A stretch of 64,000 nucleotides of DNA from Clostridia bacterium. GTDB taxonomy: Bacteria > Bacillota > Clostridia > UBA1381. Below the pieces are notes generated by a model that was not told the DNA's origin, did not search any database, and saw nothing but the letters and a program-made list of their open reading frames with translations. Shown in pieces: positions 44,212-54,594 of the stretch (positions are counted from its first letter, which is position 1; each line of letters opens with the position of its first letter). A program made the translations under genes and the position numbers. The stretch lies in the NCBI GenBank assembly GCA_900756545.1, contig CAAEKO010000002.1:62001-126000 (forward strand). The letters run 5' to 3'.

Positions 44212-46296
44212 ATGGGAAGACAATTCTCATTGGAGAATACAAGAAATATCGGTATCATGGCACACATTGACGCCGGTAAAACAACGACTACAGAACGTAT
44301 CCTGTACTACACAGGCCGTATCCATAAAATTGGCGAAACCCATGACGGCGGCGCGCAGATGGACTGGATGGCGCAGGAGCAGGAACGTGGTATCACCATT
44401 ACTTCCGCGGCAACAACATGTCAGTGGAAGGGAAAACGTATCAACATCATTGATACACCGGGACACGTGGACTTTACTGTTGAAGTACAGCGCTCCCTGC
44501 GTGTGCTGGACGGTTCTGTAACCGTTATGTGCGCAAAGGGCGGCGTCGAGCCCCAGTCTGAAACTGTTTGGCGTCAGGCTGATGAATACAGCGTACCCCG
44601 TATGATTTATGTTAACAAAATGGACATTATGGGCGCTGATTTCTATAATGTTGTACACATGGTTCATGAACGTCTGCATGCTAACGGCGTACCGATTCAG
44701 CTGCCAATCGGCGCTGAGGAAACGTTTAAAGGTATTATAGACCTGATGACCATGAAAGCTGAAGTATACTATGATGATCTGGGTAACGATGTCCGGGAGG
44801 AAGATATTCCAGAGGACATGCGTGAAAAGGCTGAGGAATACAGAAATCAGATGGTTGAAGCGATTGCGGAAACCGATGAAGACCTGATGATGAAATATCT
44901 GGAGGGCGAAGAGCTGTCCATCGACGAGCTGAAAAAGGCGCTGCGCAAGGCAACGATTGATAACCAGATCGTGCCTGTTCTGTGCGGTACATCCTACCGG
45001 AACAAGGGCGTTCAGATGCTTTTGGATGCGATTGTAGAATACATGCCCGCACCGACAGATATTCCCCACATCAAAGGCGTTATTCCAGATACGGAAGAGG
45101 AGGATGAACGCCCGTCAACAGACGACGCACCCTTCGCTGCATTAGCATTTAAGATTGCAACTGACCCGTTTGTTGGTAAGCTGTGCTTCTTCCGTGTATA
45201 TTCCGGGACGGTTAACGCCGGTTCCTATGTCCTCAATGCCTGCAAAGGCAATAAAGAACGTATGGGCCGTATCCTGCAGATGCACGCCAATCACAGGGAG
45301 GATATTGAGACGGTTTATTCCGGTGATATCGCGGCGGCTGTTGGCTTGAAAAATACGACCACCGGCGATACGCTGTGTGATGAGAAGCATCCGATCATTC
45401 TGGAATCCATGGAGTTCCCGGAACCAGTTATCCGTGTTGCTATTGAGCCAAAGACAAAAGCCGGTCAGGAAAAGATGAGTATCGCTTTGGCAAAGCTTGC
45501 TGAGGAAGACCCGACCTTTAAAACATATACAGATGAGGAAACAGGACAGACCATCATTGCCGGAATGGGCGAGCTGCATTTGGAAATCATTGTTGACCGT
45601 CTGCTGCGTGAATTCAAGGTAGAGGCAAATGTAGGCGAACCGCAGGTATCCTATCGCGAGGCAATCCGCAAACCAGTCAATATCGAGCATAAATATGCCC
45701 GTCAGTCCGGCGGTAAAGGTCAGTACGGTCATGTACTGCTGAAGCTGGAGCCAATGGAAGAAGGACAGGGCTATGAATTTGTTAACGCAATTGTGGGCGG
45801 TGCGATCCCGAAGGAATACATCCCTGCAGTTGATGCCGGTGTACAGGGCGCTATGCAGTCGGGTGTACTGGCTGGCTACAATGTAGTTGACGTCCGCGTA
45901 ACACTGTACGATGGTTCTTATCACGAAGTCGACTCTTCTGAAATGGCCTTTAAGATCGCCGCTTCTATGGCGTTCAAAGAGGGTATGAAGAAGGCTGACC
46001 CAGTAATCAAAGAGCCAATCATGCTGGTAAACGTTATTATGCCGGATGAATACATGGGCGATGTTATGGGCGACCTGAACTCCCGCCGTGGTATGATTCA
46101 GAAAATGGAGGCGTTGACAGGCGCACAGCAAATTACGGCGCTTGTACCGTTGTCAGAAATGTTTGGTTACGCTACAGACCTGCGTTCAAAGACACAGGGC
46201 CGCGGCCAGTATACCATGGAGCCGTCTCATTATTCTGAAGTTCCGAAGTCCATTCAGGAAAAGATTATGAATGAACGGGCAAAGAACAACGGTTAA
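44212..46296 (+). CDS. fusA: Translation elongation factor G
   Basis: 694 residues, the normal EF-G length. The GTPase motifs are complete: [18 protein letters not shown] (P-loop), [12 protein letters not shown] (switch I/II region), [12 protein letters not shown] (G3) and [10 protein letters not shown] (G4). The C-terminal domain IV/V motif [11 protein letters not shown] and [12 protein letters not shown] match. It catalyses translocation and ribosome recycling. A strong SD AAAGGAGG precedes ATG 44212. There is a 91-bp gap to tuf, which has its own promoter. Confidence 0.98.
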   Translation: MGRQFSLENTRNIGIMAHIDAGKTTTTERILYYTGRIHKIGETHDGGAQMDWMAQEQERGITITSAATTCQWKGKRINIIDTPGHVDFTVEVQRSLRVLDGSVTVMCAKGGVEPQSETVWRQADEYSVPRMIYVNKMDIMGADFYNVVHMVHERLHANGVPIQLPIGAEETFKGIIDLMTMKAEVYYDDLGNDVREEDIPEDMREKAEEYRNQMVEAIAETDEDLMMKYLEGEELSIDELKKALRKATIDNQIVPVLCGTSYRNKGVQMLLDAIVEYMPAPTDIPHIKGVIPDTEEEDERPSTDDAPFAALAFKIATDPFVGKLCFFRVYSGTVNAGSYVLNACKGNKERMGRILQMHANHREDIETVYSGDIAAAVGLKNTTTGDTLCDEKHPIILESMEFPEPVIRVAIEPKTKAGQEKMSIALAKLAEEDPTFKTYTDEETGQTIIAGMGELHLEIIVDRLLREFKVEANVGEPQVSYREAIRKPVNIEHKYARQSGGKGQYGHVLLKLEPMEEGQGYEFVNAIVGGAIPKEYIPAVDAGVQGAMQSGVLAGYNVVDVRVTLYDGSYHEVDSSEMAFKIAASMAFKEGMKKADPVIKEPIMLVNVIMPDEYMGDVMGDLNSRRGMIQKMEALTGAQQITALVPLSEMFGYATDLRSKTQGRGQYTMEPSHYSEVPKSIQEKIMNERAKNNG

Positions 46297-46309
46297 TTTG
46301 AAAAAAGAC

Positions 46310-46338
46310 TTGATTTTTCAAGGAAAAAATTGTACAAT
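46310..46338 (+). promoter_or_regulatory. Promoter of tuf
   Basis: TTGATT (46310-46315), 17-nt spacer, TACAAT (46333-46338), so tuf can be expressed apart from fusA. Confidence 0.7.
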
Positions 46339-46386
46339 AATAATTAGTTTATTATACGAATCAGTTTTTAAAGGAGGAAACAAATA

Positions 46387-47589
46387 ATGGCAAAGGCAAA
46401 ATTCGAAAGAACAAAACCGCACGTTAATATTGGTACAATTGGTCACGTTGACCATGGTAAAACAACTTTGACAGCGGCAATCACAAAGGTTCTGGCTCTG
46501 AAAGGCCAGGCTCAGTTCGAAGCATATGACATGATCGACAAAGCACCGGAAGAAAGAGAAAGAGGTATCACAATTTCTACAGCCCACGTTGAGTATGAAA
46601 CTGACAACCGTCACTATGCTCACGTTGACTGCCCGGGACACGCCGACTATGTTAAGAACATGATCACAGGTGCTGCACAGATGGACGGCGCTATCTTGGT
46701 TGTTTCTGCTGCTGACGGCCCGATGCCGCAAACAAGAGAACACATCCTGCTGTCCCGTCAGGTTGGCGTTCCTTATATTGTTGTATTCATGAATAAGGCT
46801 GACCAGGTTGACGATCCAGAACTACTGGAATTAGTTGAAATGGAAATCCGTGACTTGCTGACAGAATATGAGTTCCCGGGCGATGATACACCGATCGTTA
46901 CAGGCTCTGGGCTGCAGGTTCTGGAGTCTACTTCTACAGATGTAAACGCGCCGGAATATAAGTGCATTCTGGATCTGATGGATGCTGTTGACAGCTACAT
47001 CCCCACACCGGACAGAAAGGCGGATCTGCCGTTCTTGATGCCTGTTGAGGATATTTTCTCTATCACAGGCCGTGGTACTGTTGCAACTGGTAGAGTTGAG
47101 AGAGGCCAGCTGAAAGTCAACGAAGAAGTTGAAATTGTTGGTTTGACTGACGAAAGAAGAAAGGTAGTCGTTACTGGTATCGAAATGTTCAGAAAGCTTC
47201 TGGATTATGCTGAAGCTGGTGATAACATCGGTACTTTGCTGCGTGGTGTTCAGAGAACTGAAATCGAAAGAGGCCAGGTGTTGGCTGCTCCGGGCTCCAT
47301 TAACCCGCACACAAAGTTTAAAGGCGAGGTTTATGTACTGACCAAGGAAGAGGGCGGCCGTCATACACCGTTCTTCAACAACTACAGACCGCAGTTCTAT
47401 TTCAGAACAACTGACGTTACAGGCGTTATCAAACTGCCAGAAGGTACAGAAATGTGCATGCCTGGTGATAACGTTAAGATGGAAGTTGAACTGATCACGC
47501 CGATCGCTATCGAAAAGGGACTTCGGTTCGCTATCCGTGAAGGCGGCAGAACAGTTGGTTCAGGTGTCGTTTCTGAAATCGAAGGCTAA
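46387..47589 (+). CDS. tuf: Translation elongation factor Tu
   Basis: 400 residues. [20 protein letters not shown] (P-loop), [16 protein letters not shown] (G3) and [10 protein letters not shown] (G4, NKAD rather than the more usual NKCD) are present. Domain II/III motifs such as [13 protein letters not shown] and [16 protein letters not shown] are intact. It delivers aminoacyl-tRNA to the ribosome. AAAGGAGG precedes ATG 46387. The gene is followed by a strong terminator. It uses mostly the preferred codons expected for a highly expressed gene. Confidence 0.98.
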   Translation: MAKAKFERTKPHVNIGTIGHVDHGKTTLTAAITKVLALKGQAQFEAYDMIDKAPEERERGITISTAHVEYETDNRHYAHVDCPGHADYVKNMITGAAQMDGAILVVSAADGPMPQTREHILLSRQVGVPYIVVFMNKADQVDDPELLELVEMEIRDLLTEYEFPGDDTPIVTGSGLQVLESTSTDVNAPEYKCILDLMDAVDSYIPTPDRKADLPFLMPVEDIFSITGRGTVATGRVERGQLKVNEEVEIVGLTDERRKVVVTGIEMFRKLLDYAEAGDNIGTLLRGVQRTEIERGQVLAAPGSINPHTKFKGEVYVLTKEEGGRHTPFFNNYRPQFYFRTTDVTGVIKLPEGTEMCMPGDNVKMEVELITPIAIEKGLRFAIREGGRTVGSGVVSEIEG

Positions 47590-47603
47590 TTTTTAAAGTA
47601 TTT

Positions 47604-47635
47604 AAACAGACAGATCTTAGATCTGTCTGTTTTTT
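47604..47635. terminator. Terminator between tuf and the convergent RNA methyltransferase gene
   Basis: AAACAGACAGATCT (47604-47617) is the reverse complement of AGATCTGTCTGTTT (47619-47632). T residues follow on the plus strand, and T/A-rich sequence follows on the minus strand. Confidence 0.85.
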
Positions 47636-47650
47636 ATATAAAATGATTAT

Positions 47651-48982
47651 TTATATCCGCAAAGCTTTTGGAATATGGTTTTTTAGGACGCCACCAGACG
47701 CCTTTCCCCAGCCCACTGGAAAACCATCAACGCAAACGGCAGTCCAGCCGGTCTGTCCGCAGGGGATGGTTTCACCATGAAGAAATGCGGCAAGATGGGA
47801 ATCATCTGCTGAAAAATCCAGCGTGTTTTTGATTTCTGATTTTTTACAGGCTAGCGCCAATGCGTGGGCAGGCTCAAACCTGCCTTTTTTGCATATACCT
47901 AAATATAGGCCGCCCCGGATTACTTTCAGTCTTTGAATATCCGCGAGAACAAGATATAGGTGGTCTCCAAATAGTTGAAAGTTTCCAGAAAAGCGGATAT
48001 TTAGAAACTGCTTCTCAAATATACGATAGTCGGCAGGCGGCTCATTTGGGTTTATATGCGAAGCCATTTTCGGAGGAATTTGTCCGCTTTTTTTCAAAAG
48101 CGCAACGAAATGGCCCTCTCCCTTTTGCCGGTGCGGAAAAACCCGCCTTGTTCGAGACATATCCCGGGATACATTTGCCCAGGCGCTATTGCCGGAGGAT
48201 AGGCCGGAAAGACCGGTTTCGGCAAGAGAAAGAGTGGGATAAGCAGAAAGCAGATAATCTACAACACCTTCATTTTCACAGGGGGCAAAGGTACAGGTTG
48301 AATACACAAATGTACCTCCAGGACAAAGCATTCTGACCGCGCAGTCCAGAATATGCTTCTGCCGGATTGCGCAGGAGATCGTGTGAGCAGTACTCCAAGC
48401 TTCCGCGGCTCTAGGTTCTTTGCGGAACATACCTTCGCCGGAGCATGGCGCATCCACGATAATTTTATTAAAATAGCCGGGAAATGCCGAAGTAAGCCGT
48501 TCTGGATTTTCGTTTGTCACTACGCAATTTGAAATACCACAGCGTTCAATGTTTTCAGCTAGAATTTGGGCACGCTTAGGGACAATTTCATTCGCGACCA
48601 GTATGCCTTGCCCGCGCAGCTTTGCCCCTGCTTGTGTTGCTTTTCCGCCGGGCGCAGCGCATAAGTCTAATACATGGTCTCCGGGATGGATATCTAACGC
48701 CTCTACAGCAGACATAGCCGAAGGTTCCTGAAAATAGATCAATCCCGCTAAATGATAGGGATGAACACCAGAAAGACGGGTCTTGTCAGTATAATAACCG
48801 TCCGGGCACCAGGGGACGGGTTCGGCTTGATCAAGTACAGATAGTACAAGCTCTCGCGCCTCCGGTCTTGCAACCCGTAGCCCCATATGATAGTCTATCG
48901 TAGAAAATGATTTTATAAAAGCATTGTATTCTGAACCCAGCATTAACTGCATTCGGTTTTTAAATTCTTCGGGAATAAACAT
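47651..48982 (-). CDS. RsmB/RsmF-type rRNA cytosine-C5 methyltransferase (NOL1/NOP2/Sun family)
   Basis: 443 residues from ATG 48982, with GAGGTG at 48992-48987. This SAM-dependent enzyme makes m5C in rRNA or tRNA. SAM-binding motif LDLCAAPGGKATQAG, the catalytic pair in DAPCSGEGMFRK (motif IV) and VYSTCTFAPCENE (motif VI, the TC motif) are visible. The C-terminal ~140 residues (GHFVALLKKSG... LGICKKGRFEPAHALALAC) look like the RNA-binding domain of RsmF/YebU-type enzymes. The upstream cls gene ends 8 nt before this start. Confidence 0.88.
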   Translation of the reverse strand: MFIPEEFKNRMQLMLGSEYNAFIKSFSTIDYHMGLRVARPEARELVLSVLDQAEPVPWCPDGYYTDKTRLSGVHPYHLAGLIYFQEPSAMSAVEALDIHPGDHVLDLCAAPGGKATQAGAKLRGQGILVANEIVPKRAQILAENIERCGISNCVVTNENPERLTSAFPGYFNKIIVDAPCSGEGMFRKEPRAAEAWSTAHTISCAIRQKHILDCAVRMLCPGGTFVYSTCTFAPCENEGVVDYLLSAYPTLSLAETGLSGLSSGNSAWANVSRDMSRTRRVFPHRQKGEGHFVALLKKSGQIPPKMASHINPNEPPADYRIFEKQFLNIRFSGNFQLFGDHLYLVLADIQRLKVIRGGLYLGICKKGRFEPAHALALACKKSEIKNTLDFSADDSHLAAFLHGETIPCGQTGWTAVCVDGFPVGWGKASGGVLKNHIPKALRI

Positions 48983-48990
48983 GGTACACC

Positions 48991-50427
48991 TCACATGATT
49001 TGGGAAAACAGCCGGAAAAAGCCTTCCTTCATGACATTCCAGATTCCGCGCTGATTATATAACTCTGCCGTCATCTCCGTGCACTGGTATTGATCCCGAA
49101 GGAAAATATCTCTGCATTCTACAGATGTCTTTTCATCATACATAAACGCATTAATCTCAAAATGCAGGACAAAGCTGCGGGTGTCTATATTTGTTGTGCC
49201 GATGGTAGCGACATTATCATCAACCACGAGCGTTTTGGCGTGGATAAAACCTGGATGCAGATATACCTTGATTCCCGCATCCAACAGTTCGCCAACAAAG
49301 GATAGGGTAGTATAGTAAACATAGGGCTTGTCTGGTATGCCGGGGATCATGATTCGGACATCCACGCCGGACTGGGCTGCCATAACAATGGCGGTTAAAA
49401 AGGCCTTGTCTGGTACAAAATACGGCGTCTGGATATAAGCATATTTCCGGGCGCTATTAAGCATTTTCAGCATTCCAAATTTGATTTCCTCTGCTTCGGA
49501 ATCCGGACCGCTGGCCACAATCTGCATGGGCACTTCACCAGGCTCGTCCACATCCTTGTGGAAAAATTTTTGCAGATTATTTGTCAGCTTTTCTCCTGTG
49601 GAAAATTCCCAATCCAGGCAAAAATACTTTTGAATATCTGTTACGGCACTGCCAGTCACTCGAATATGGGTGTCACGCCAGGGGGACAGCTTTTTCTTTC
49701 CCATATATTCATCGCCGATGTTCATACCTCCTAGATAGGCGATCTTTCCGTCAATAACAACAATTTTGCGGTGATTCCGGTGATTAATTTTTGAGTGCGA
49801 GAACAGCTTCATAGGAAAAAACTCTGCGACCTGCGCCTTTCGGCAGCGTTTAAGACGGCGGAAAATTTTCCGGGGCGTGGTGATAGAGCCAAAGCTGTCA
49901 TACATAAGACGAACCTCCACACCCTCGTTTGCCTTTCGCACAAGTTTGTCTAAAAGCAGATTGCCGATTTCATCGTCCCGAATAATAAAATACAAGAGGT
50001 TAATGGTTTCTTTTGCATTCTCAATATCCTTTAGCAAAGTATCAAATTTCTTTCGAGCGTCTGTAAAAATCTGTACCTTATTATCGTTCGTATAAGCGCT
50101 GTTGGTAGCCTGTGAAAAGTATTTTACCATATCTGGGGACTGAATATCCGGCGTCTGATCAATTTCATAGAAGCTTTTTACCTTGTGAAGCTTTTTCGCG
50201 TATTCTGTATCAGTAGCCAGCTTTTGTGCGTAAAGCCGGACGGTTCGGCTTTTTAGTCCCAGGCCGAAAACCAGAAATATTACAAGCCCCAAAATCGGAA
50301 ATGCAATAAAACACAGTACCCAGGCTACAGAAACTACTGGGTCCCGGCGCTGGAAGCAGACCACGGCAATAATCAGAAAAAAATTGATGATGTATCCGCA
50401 CACTAAAATTGAAATAATATGCTCCAT
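48991..50427 (-). CDS. cls: Cardiolipin synthase (PLD family)
   Basis: 478 residues. It makes cardiolipin from two phosphatidylglycerols at the cell membrane. Two N-terminal membrane segments and both HKD motifs are present: HRNHRKIVVIDGKIAYLGG (near 222-240) and HAKTLVVDDNVATIGTTNID (near 401-420). The N-terminal half carries the PLD nuclease-like fold. The gene lies between the vanZ-like gene and the methyltransferase gene, in a three-gene minus-strand operon. Confidence 0.95.
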   Translation of the reverse strand: MEHIISILVCGYIINFFLIIAVVCFQRRDPVVSVAWVLCFIAFPILGLVIFLVFGLGLKSRTVRLYAQKLATDTEYAKKLHKVKSFYEIDQTPDIQSPDMVKYFSQATNSAYTNDNKVQIFTDARKKFDTLLKDIENAKETINLLYFIIRDDEIGNLLLDKLVRKANEGVEVRLMYDSFGSITTPRKIFRRLKRCRKAQVAEFFPMKLFSHSKINHRNHRKIVVIDGKIAYLGGMNIGDEYMGKKKLSPWRDTHIRVTGSAVTDIQKYFCLDWEFSTGEKLTNNLQKFFHKDVDEPGEVPMQIVASGPDSEAEEIKFGMLKMLNSARKYAYIQTPYFVPDKAFLTAIVMAAQSGVDVRIMIPGIPDKPYVYYTTLSFVGELLDAGIKVYLHPGFIHAKTLVVDDNVATIGTTNIDTRSFVLHFEINAFMYDEKTSVECRDIFLRDQYQCTEMTAELYNQRGIWNVMKEGFFRLFSQIM

Positions 50428-50437
50428 ATTTTTCCCC

Positions 50438-50887
50438 CTAATTGGTTTTTTTGTTTCGGAAACGGTTCGCCGTCAGACAAACAAGTACTGCCAGAAGGAC
50501 GCCGGTAAAGTCCACAAACACATCGCTGACTAAGCTTCCCCGTCCGCTTGAAAACATCTGAATGAATTCATCCACACATCCGGTCAGTAATCCGAAAAAT
50601 AAGATATATATGATTCGTTCCGCAAATTTCTTTTGTCCGACAACAAAAATCAAGCCGATAAAAAATGACTGCAGAAAAAACTCTGCAATATGTGCGCCTT
50701 TGCGGATGAATACGGTCAATACGCCCGTATCTGCCGTAAAGCCTAAAAAGCGTGATATTGACTCTATAATCGCTACGAGCCGCCCGCTGCGCTGAGACGA
50801 CGCTTCTGCTGCCTGCATAGAATTAGAAAAAATAAAAAATGTGGCCAGCAGGGCCAAAATCAGAAACATCCACTGCTTTTTATTCAT
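50438..50887 (-). CDS. VanZ family membrane protein
   Basis: 149 residues from ATG 50887 (GAAAGGA upstream; the in-frame ATG at 50905 precedes that SD). Four membrane segments, with the VanZ signature RKGAHIAEFFLQS and GCVDEFIQMFSSGRGSLVSDVFVDFTGVLL. The family role is unclear (VanZ itself gives low-level teicoplanin resistance). It is the first gene of the operon with cls, from a promoter at 50927-50955. Confidence 0.85.
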   Translation of the reverse strand: MNKKQWMFLILALLATFFIFSNSMQAAEASSQRSGRLVAIIESISRFLGFTADTGVLTVFIRKGAHIAEFFLQSFFIGLIFVVGQKKFAERIIYILFFGLLTGCVDEFIQMFSSGRGSLVSDVFVDFTGVLLAVLVCLTANRFRNKKTN

Positions 50888-50926
50888 ACATCCGCATCCT
50901 TTCACTGCAAATTATACACAATATAT

Positions 50927-50955
50927 ATTATAGCACAAATTATAAAATATGGCAA
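50927..50955 (-). promoter_or_regulatory. Promoter of the vanZ-cls operon
   Basis: On the minus strand TTGCCA (50955-50950), 17-nt spacer, TATAAT (50932-50927). It is divergent from the glmM promoter. Confidence 0.75.
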
Positions 50956-50993
50956 CATACGGGTTCAGCGAAACAAGAAGTTTAAAAAAGAGA

Positions 50994-51022
50994 TTTACAT
51001 TTTAGATGGAATAGGGTATAAT
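50994..51022 (+). promoter_or_regulatory. Promoter of glmM
   Basis: TTTACA (50994-50999), 17-nt spacer, TATAAT (51017-51022). The SD GAAAGGAG follows before ATG 51062. Confidence 0.8.
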
Positions 51023-51061
51023 AGGGGCAATGGATATATTTTGAAAGGAGTTCTTTAAACT

Positions 51062-52411
51062 ATGGGTAAATTATTTGGAACAGATGGTATACGGGGCGTT
51101 GCGAACACAGAGCTGACTGCGGAGCTTGCCTTTAAGACTGGGCGGAGCGGGGCATATGTTTTGACAAAAGCGACTTCACGCCGGCCTCGCATCCTGATTG
51201 GAAAAGATACCCGGAAATCGGGAGACATGCTGGAAGCGGCGCTGACAGCCGGACTTTGCTCCATGGGGGCGAAGGTTATTCCGCTGGGGGTAATTCCTAC
51301 GCCGGCTGTGGCGTACCTGACCCGGCTTTATAAGGCAGATGCTGGCGTTGTAATTTCTGCCTCACATAATCCCTGCGAATATAATGGAATAAAATTTTTT
51401 AACAGTGAGGGATATAAACTGAAGGATGAAATTGAGGACGAGATCGAGGATTATATCGAAGGACGAAAAACGATTGAAGAACTGCCTACCCATGGCGATG
51501 TGGGCTATGTAAGCGCAAACCATAACGCAATAGAAGATTACGTGAGTTTTGCGACATCGACTGTGGATACGCGTCTGGATGGACTGAAAATCGTTATTGA
51601 TTGCGCCAATGGCGCCAGCTATCAGACTGCCTTCAAAGCGCTGAATAAGCTGGGGGCAAATGTAGAGGCTATTCATAATACACCGGACGGTGTGAACATT
51701 AACGACCAGTGCGGCTCCACGCATATGGAAAGCCTGTGTGCATATGTAACCTCTATTGGCGCGGATGTAGGAATCGCTTTTGATGGCGATGCGGACCGGA
51801 TGTTGGCAGTGGATGAAAACGGAAAATTGATTGACGGAGATCAAATTATGGCTATTTGCGGTAAATATTTAATGGAGCAGGGCAAGCTTGTCCAGAACAC
51901 GCTTGTTGCCACGGTCATGAGCAATCTGGGGCTGTTCATAGCTGGGGAGAAGCTTGGTATCAATATCCCGCGGACAAAGGTTGGCGACCGCTATGTGCTG
52001 GAGGAAATGCTGGATAAGGGCTATATTCTGGGCGGTGAGCAGTCCGGCCATATTATATTTCTGGAACATAACACTACAGGTGACGGCTTGGTAAGCGCGC
52101 TCCAGTTTTTGGCTGTTATGAAGAAAACCGGGAAAAAGGCGTCAGAACTGGCAGAAATTATTACTGTTTTGCCCCAGGTTCTGTATAATGCCCATGTCAA
52201 GCTGGAGAATAAAGACAAGTACATGGAATTCCCGGAAATTGCGGAGGCCATCAATGGGCTGGAGGCGGAATTTGCCGGCGCGGGAAGAGTGTTGATTCGA
52301 CCGTCTGGTACAGAGCCGCTGGTTCGGGTCATGATTGAGGGATCAGATCAGATATATATCGGTAAAAAGGCAAAAGAACTGGTGGAGTTGATTGAAAAAA
52401 TTTGTGGATAA
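51062..52411 (+). CDS. glmM: Phosphoglucosamine mutase
   Basis: 449 residues. It converts glucosamine 6-phosphate to glucosamine 1-phosphate for UDP-GlcNAc and cell-wall synthesis. [11 protein letters not shown] at the start, the phosphoserine loop [16 protein letters not shown] (Ser101), the metal loop FDGDADR (near 241-247) and the sugar-binding GEQSGHI and [15 protein letters not shown] are all present. It has its own promoter and a strong terminator. It is monocistronic. Confidence 0.97.
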   Translation: MGKLFGTDGIRGVANTELTAELAFKTGRSGAYVLTKATSRRPRILIGKDTRKSGDMLEAALTAGLCSMGAKVIPLGVIPTPAVAYLTRLYKADAGVVISASHNPCEYNGIKFFNSEGYKLKDEIEDEIEDYIEGRKTIEELPTHGDVGYVSANHNAIEDYVSFATSTVDTRLDGLKIVIDCANGASYQTAFKALNKLGANVEAIHNTPDGVNINDQCGSTHMESLCAYVTSIGADVGIAFDGDADRMLAVDENGKLIDGDQIMAICGKYLMEQGKLVQNTLVATVMSNLGLFIAGEKLGINIPRTKVGDRYVLEEMLDKGYILGGEQSGHIIFLEHNTTGDGLVSALQFLAVMKKTGKKASELAEIITVLPQVLYNAHVKLENKDKYMEFPEIAEAINGLEAEFAGAGRVLIRPSGTEPLVRVMIEGSDQIYIGKKAKELVELIEKICG

Positions 52412-52449
52412 ACAAAACAGGTGTTTATATAAGGAAAGGTCATTGTGAA

Positions 52450-52486
52450 AAAACACCGGCAGGAACTAAGTTTCTGCCGGTGTTTT
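52450..52486. terminator. Terminator between glmM and the cpsB-like gene
   Basis: AAAACACCGGCAG (52450-52462) pairs perfectly with CTGCCGGTGTTTT (52474-52486). It works for both convergent genes. Confidence 0.9.
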
Positions 52487-53237
52487 AGAGAGTAATTTTA
52501 TCCCAAAAGCCCAGACTTGGAAAGCTTCGTCGGATAACATCGCCGTTTTCTAAGATGATGCTTGCGTTCTGCTGCAAATATCCTAAAAAATCTTTACTGT
52601 ATTTTTTGTGGATAATGCGGGCGGCCTCTTTCATATGTGTAGCCCGTGCGCCAGTATCATGCATATCGCTTCCGAGGACATGAATCATATTTTTTTCGTA
52701 TAACTTTGCTAAAAACCGTTTTTCTGGAAATCGAAGAAAGGAGTCCGCATTGACTTGATATAATAAATTAAGATCCTGCAGATTACGGAATTCCTTTTCG
52801 TGAACGGCGTAACGCTCAATATGAGCAAGGACGGGATGGATGCCTTTGAGCTGTAGAGAATAAAGGCAGTCATAGAGCTCCTGCCCCCATCTGCCATAAG
52901 GCATTTCTACAAGCATGTAGCTTGTACCGGCAATACAGAGTTTATCCAGATTTTCATATCCGGAAAAATCCCGCTCCATATGTACCTCGGCTCCCAGATA
53001 AATACGGGGTAAGGGCTGGTTTGTCTGTGCCATGACCTCGCAAAGCCGGGCGTACCGATCTTCCCGCTTCTTCATAAACAAGCTGATACTAGCCTGATCA
53101 GTGATATAACAATGAGAGGTGGATACCACACGATCTATTCCCTGGGCATAGCTGTCCGTAAGCATCTGTATAGAAATGGCAGAGGTTTTAGCTCCGTCGT
53201 CCATACCGGATAAAATATGCGAATGAAAATCGATCAT
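52485..53237 (-). CDS. cpsB: PHP-type tyrosine-protein phosphatase, CpsB/YwqE-like
   Basis: 250 residues. The PHP metal-binding motifs are IDFHSHILSGMDDGAK (N-terminal HxH), EVHMERD, HIERY, and GSDMHDT. These match CpsB/Wzb-type phosphatases that dephosphorylate BY-kinases controlling capsule or exopolysaccharide export. No BY-kinase or polysaccharide gene lies beside it; it is instead the last gene after eutS-eutP-ireB, which is unusual. The gap to ireB is 24 bp, so it is probably cotranscribed. Confidence 0.85.
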   Translation of the reverse strand: MIDFHSHILSGMDDGAKTSAISIQMLTDSYAQGIDRVVSTSHCYITDQASISLFMKKREDRYARLCEVMAQTNQPLPRIYLGAEVHMERDFSGYENLDKLCIAGTSYMLVEMPYGRWGQELYDCLYSLQLKGIHPVLAHIERYAVHEKEFRNLQDLNLLYQVNADSFLRFPEKRFLAKLYEKNMIHVLGSDMHDTGARATHMKEAARIIHKKYSKDFLGYLQQNASIILENGDVIRRSFPSLGFWDKITL

Positions 53238-53261
53238 ATCCTCACCTCCATACCTATTACC

Positions 53262-53513
53262 TTACAATGTTTTCAGATAATTTTTTACAATTTCCTCTAA
53301 AAGCTCATCGCGTTCTACACGGACGATCAGTCCGCGCGCTCCGTTATAGCTTGTGATATATGTGGGATCGTCCGACAAAAGGTAGCCTACAAGCTGGCTA
53401 ATAGGATCATATCCCTTGATCTTCAGTGCGCTGTAGACCTGAGAAATAATTTCCCGCACTTCCTTTTCCCGGTCATAATCCAGGTTGAGTTTCATAGTTT
53501 CATTAAATTCCAT
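53262..53513 (-). CDS. ireB: IreB family regulatory protein
   Basis: 83 residues, matching the IreB (UPF0297) family. [43 protein letters not shown] and [15 protein letters not shown] align throughout. In Enterococcus, IreB is phosphorylated by the PASTA Ser/Thr kinase IreK and controls beta-lactam tolerance. It usually stands before ruvX. Here it follows eutP by 8 bp, so the neighbours are different. Confidence 0.88.
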   Translation of the reverse strand: MEFNETMKLNLDYDREKEVREIISQVYSALKIKGYDPISQLVGYLLSDDPTYITSYNGARGLIVRVERDELLEEIVKNYLKTL

Positions 53514-53521
53514 AATATATC

Positions 53522-54013
53522 CTATTCCTTTCCAATCCTTAGTTGCCGCAGCGGCTTATGAGACCCGTCCCAAGGCAGCACATCGCCGTCTTCCCGCAGA
53601 TGCTCCAGGATATCGCCAACACCCTCACCCGTATAAGAACTGACTTTAAAAATCGTGCGGCATCCAGCCAGCCGCAGCCAGGATTCAGCCTGTGTGGAAT
53701 TCGCACCGGGTTCGTCAATTTTAGTGATAATTCCGACCACCTCCCGGTTTGCAAGAGGCGTAATGCACGGGCTGAACAGCGAGTATGGTTCAGTAGCGCT
53801 GACTAAAAGTCCTACTACCTGAGCCTCAAAGGTATACATAGCCAGTGCGGCGCCTAAAGTGCGCGTCTGCACATATTCGCCCGGCGTGTCGATTATAACG
53901 TCAAAGTGATTCACGTACTGTGTTTTATGATAATGTATTTTTTCCCCCCGGAGTGCCTGGATCAGCGTTGTTTTTCCGCTTTCACTCCGGCCGATCAAAA
54001 TGATTTTTTTCAT
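53522..54013 (-). CDS. eutP: EutP/PduV family P-loop protein
   Basis: 163 residues. A small Ras-like GTPase fold: [14 protein letters not shown] (P-loop at ~8-21), TPGEYV (G3) and ITKIDEPG (G4, TKID). The family (EutP/PduV) is linked to ethanolamine and propanediol microcompartments. Salmonella EutP was reported to act as an acetate kinase. Its ATG overlaps the eutS stop by one base (TAATG). There are no other eut or pdu genes in the window. Confidence 0.88.
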   Translation of the reverse strand: MKKIILIGRSESGKTTLIQALRGEKIHYHKTQYVNHFDVIIDTPGEYVQTRTLGAALAMYTFEAQVVGLLVSATEPYSLFSPCITPLANREVVGIITKIDEPGANSTQAESWLRLAGCRTIFKVSSYTGEGVGDILEHLREDGDVLPWDGSHKPLRQLRIGKE

Positions 54014-54396
54014 TATGTCCGCGTGACCTCACAGACCGTAAAGCCCAGTGTGTCGTGAACATACCGGACAACCGCGTGAATGGCTGCCTCCGTATCAGAA
54101 ACCATGCCCGTAACGATCAGCGTCCCGCTAAACCTGTCTACAAAGCCCAAGTCCACATTTGCCGTTTTCATGGCAATATCCGCCGCGATCACCGCAGTTT
54201 CAGCCGGACTGACTGTCAGGATTCCAATGGCGCTCCGAGAGTAATCCAACTCTGGATTTAACCCTAATTTTTGATATAAAACAGCGTCTGGCCCGGAAAT
54301 GATATGTGCCAGAGTGATCTGCTTGCCGGGAACCAACTCCTGAACAATCCGCAGCTTATCCTGATTCTGTGCTGGCAGGAATTCTTTTAAATCCAT
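54013..54396 (-). CDS. eutS: EutS-like BMC-domain protein
   Basis: 127 residues from ATG 54396 (AAAGGAAG upstream; the ATG at 54426 would add ten non-matching residues). Bacterial microcompartment shell-type domain, permuted like EutS/PduU: RIVQELVPGKQITLAHIIS, IGILTVSPAETAVIAADIAM, VDLGFVDRFSGTLIVTGMVS, and the C-terminal GFTVCEVTRT. EutS usually forms a hexameric shell protein of the ethanolamine compartment. Here only its partner EutP is present. The gene is first in an operon with eutP, ireB and cpsB. Its strong promoter lies at 54456-54484. Confidence 0.9.
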   Translation of the reverse strand: MDLKEFLPAQNQDKLRIVQELVPGKQITLAHIISGPDAVLYQKLGLNPELDYSRSAIGILTVSPAETAVIAADIAMKTANVDLGFVDRFSGTLIVTGMVSDTEAAIHAVVRYVHDTLGFTVCEVTRT

Positions 54397-54455
54397 CCTT
54401 AACGCTTCCTTTTCTATAGGGTACATACGGGTATAATATCCGTATTCTATCTACA

Positions 54456-54484
54456 ATTATACCACTGTCTGGCCCAAAAAGCAA
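54456..54484 (-). promoter_or_regulatory. Promoter of the eutS-eutP-ireB-cpsB operon
   Basis: On the minus strand TTGCTT (54484-54479), 17-nt spacer, TATAAT (54461-54456). Confidence 0.75.
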
Positions 54485-54512
54485 TATTATATTCATGAAC
54501 AAATTTAAAACA

Positions 54513-54541
54513 TTGACAATTATTGTTTGGCGTAGTATGAT
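54513..54541 (+). promoter_or_regulatory. Promoter of the ABC exporter gene
   Basis: TTGACA (54513-54518), 17-nt spacer, TATGAT (54536-54541). Confidence 0.8.
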
Positions 54542-54594
54542 TAAGGGGAAAACCGGCTCTGTAGAGTCGAAGATTATCGGAGGATTGGAGTATT

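Noticed and set aside
44227..46131. Antisense frames of 280 and 329 codons opposite fusA
   Set aside because: They run opposite highly biased, conserved codons, a common artefact, and encode no recognisable protein.
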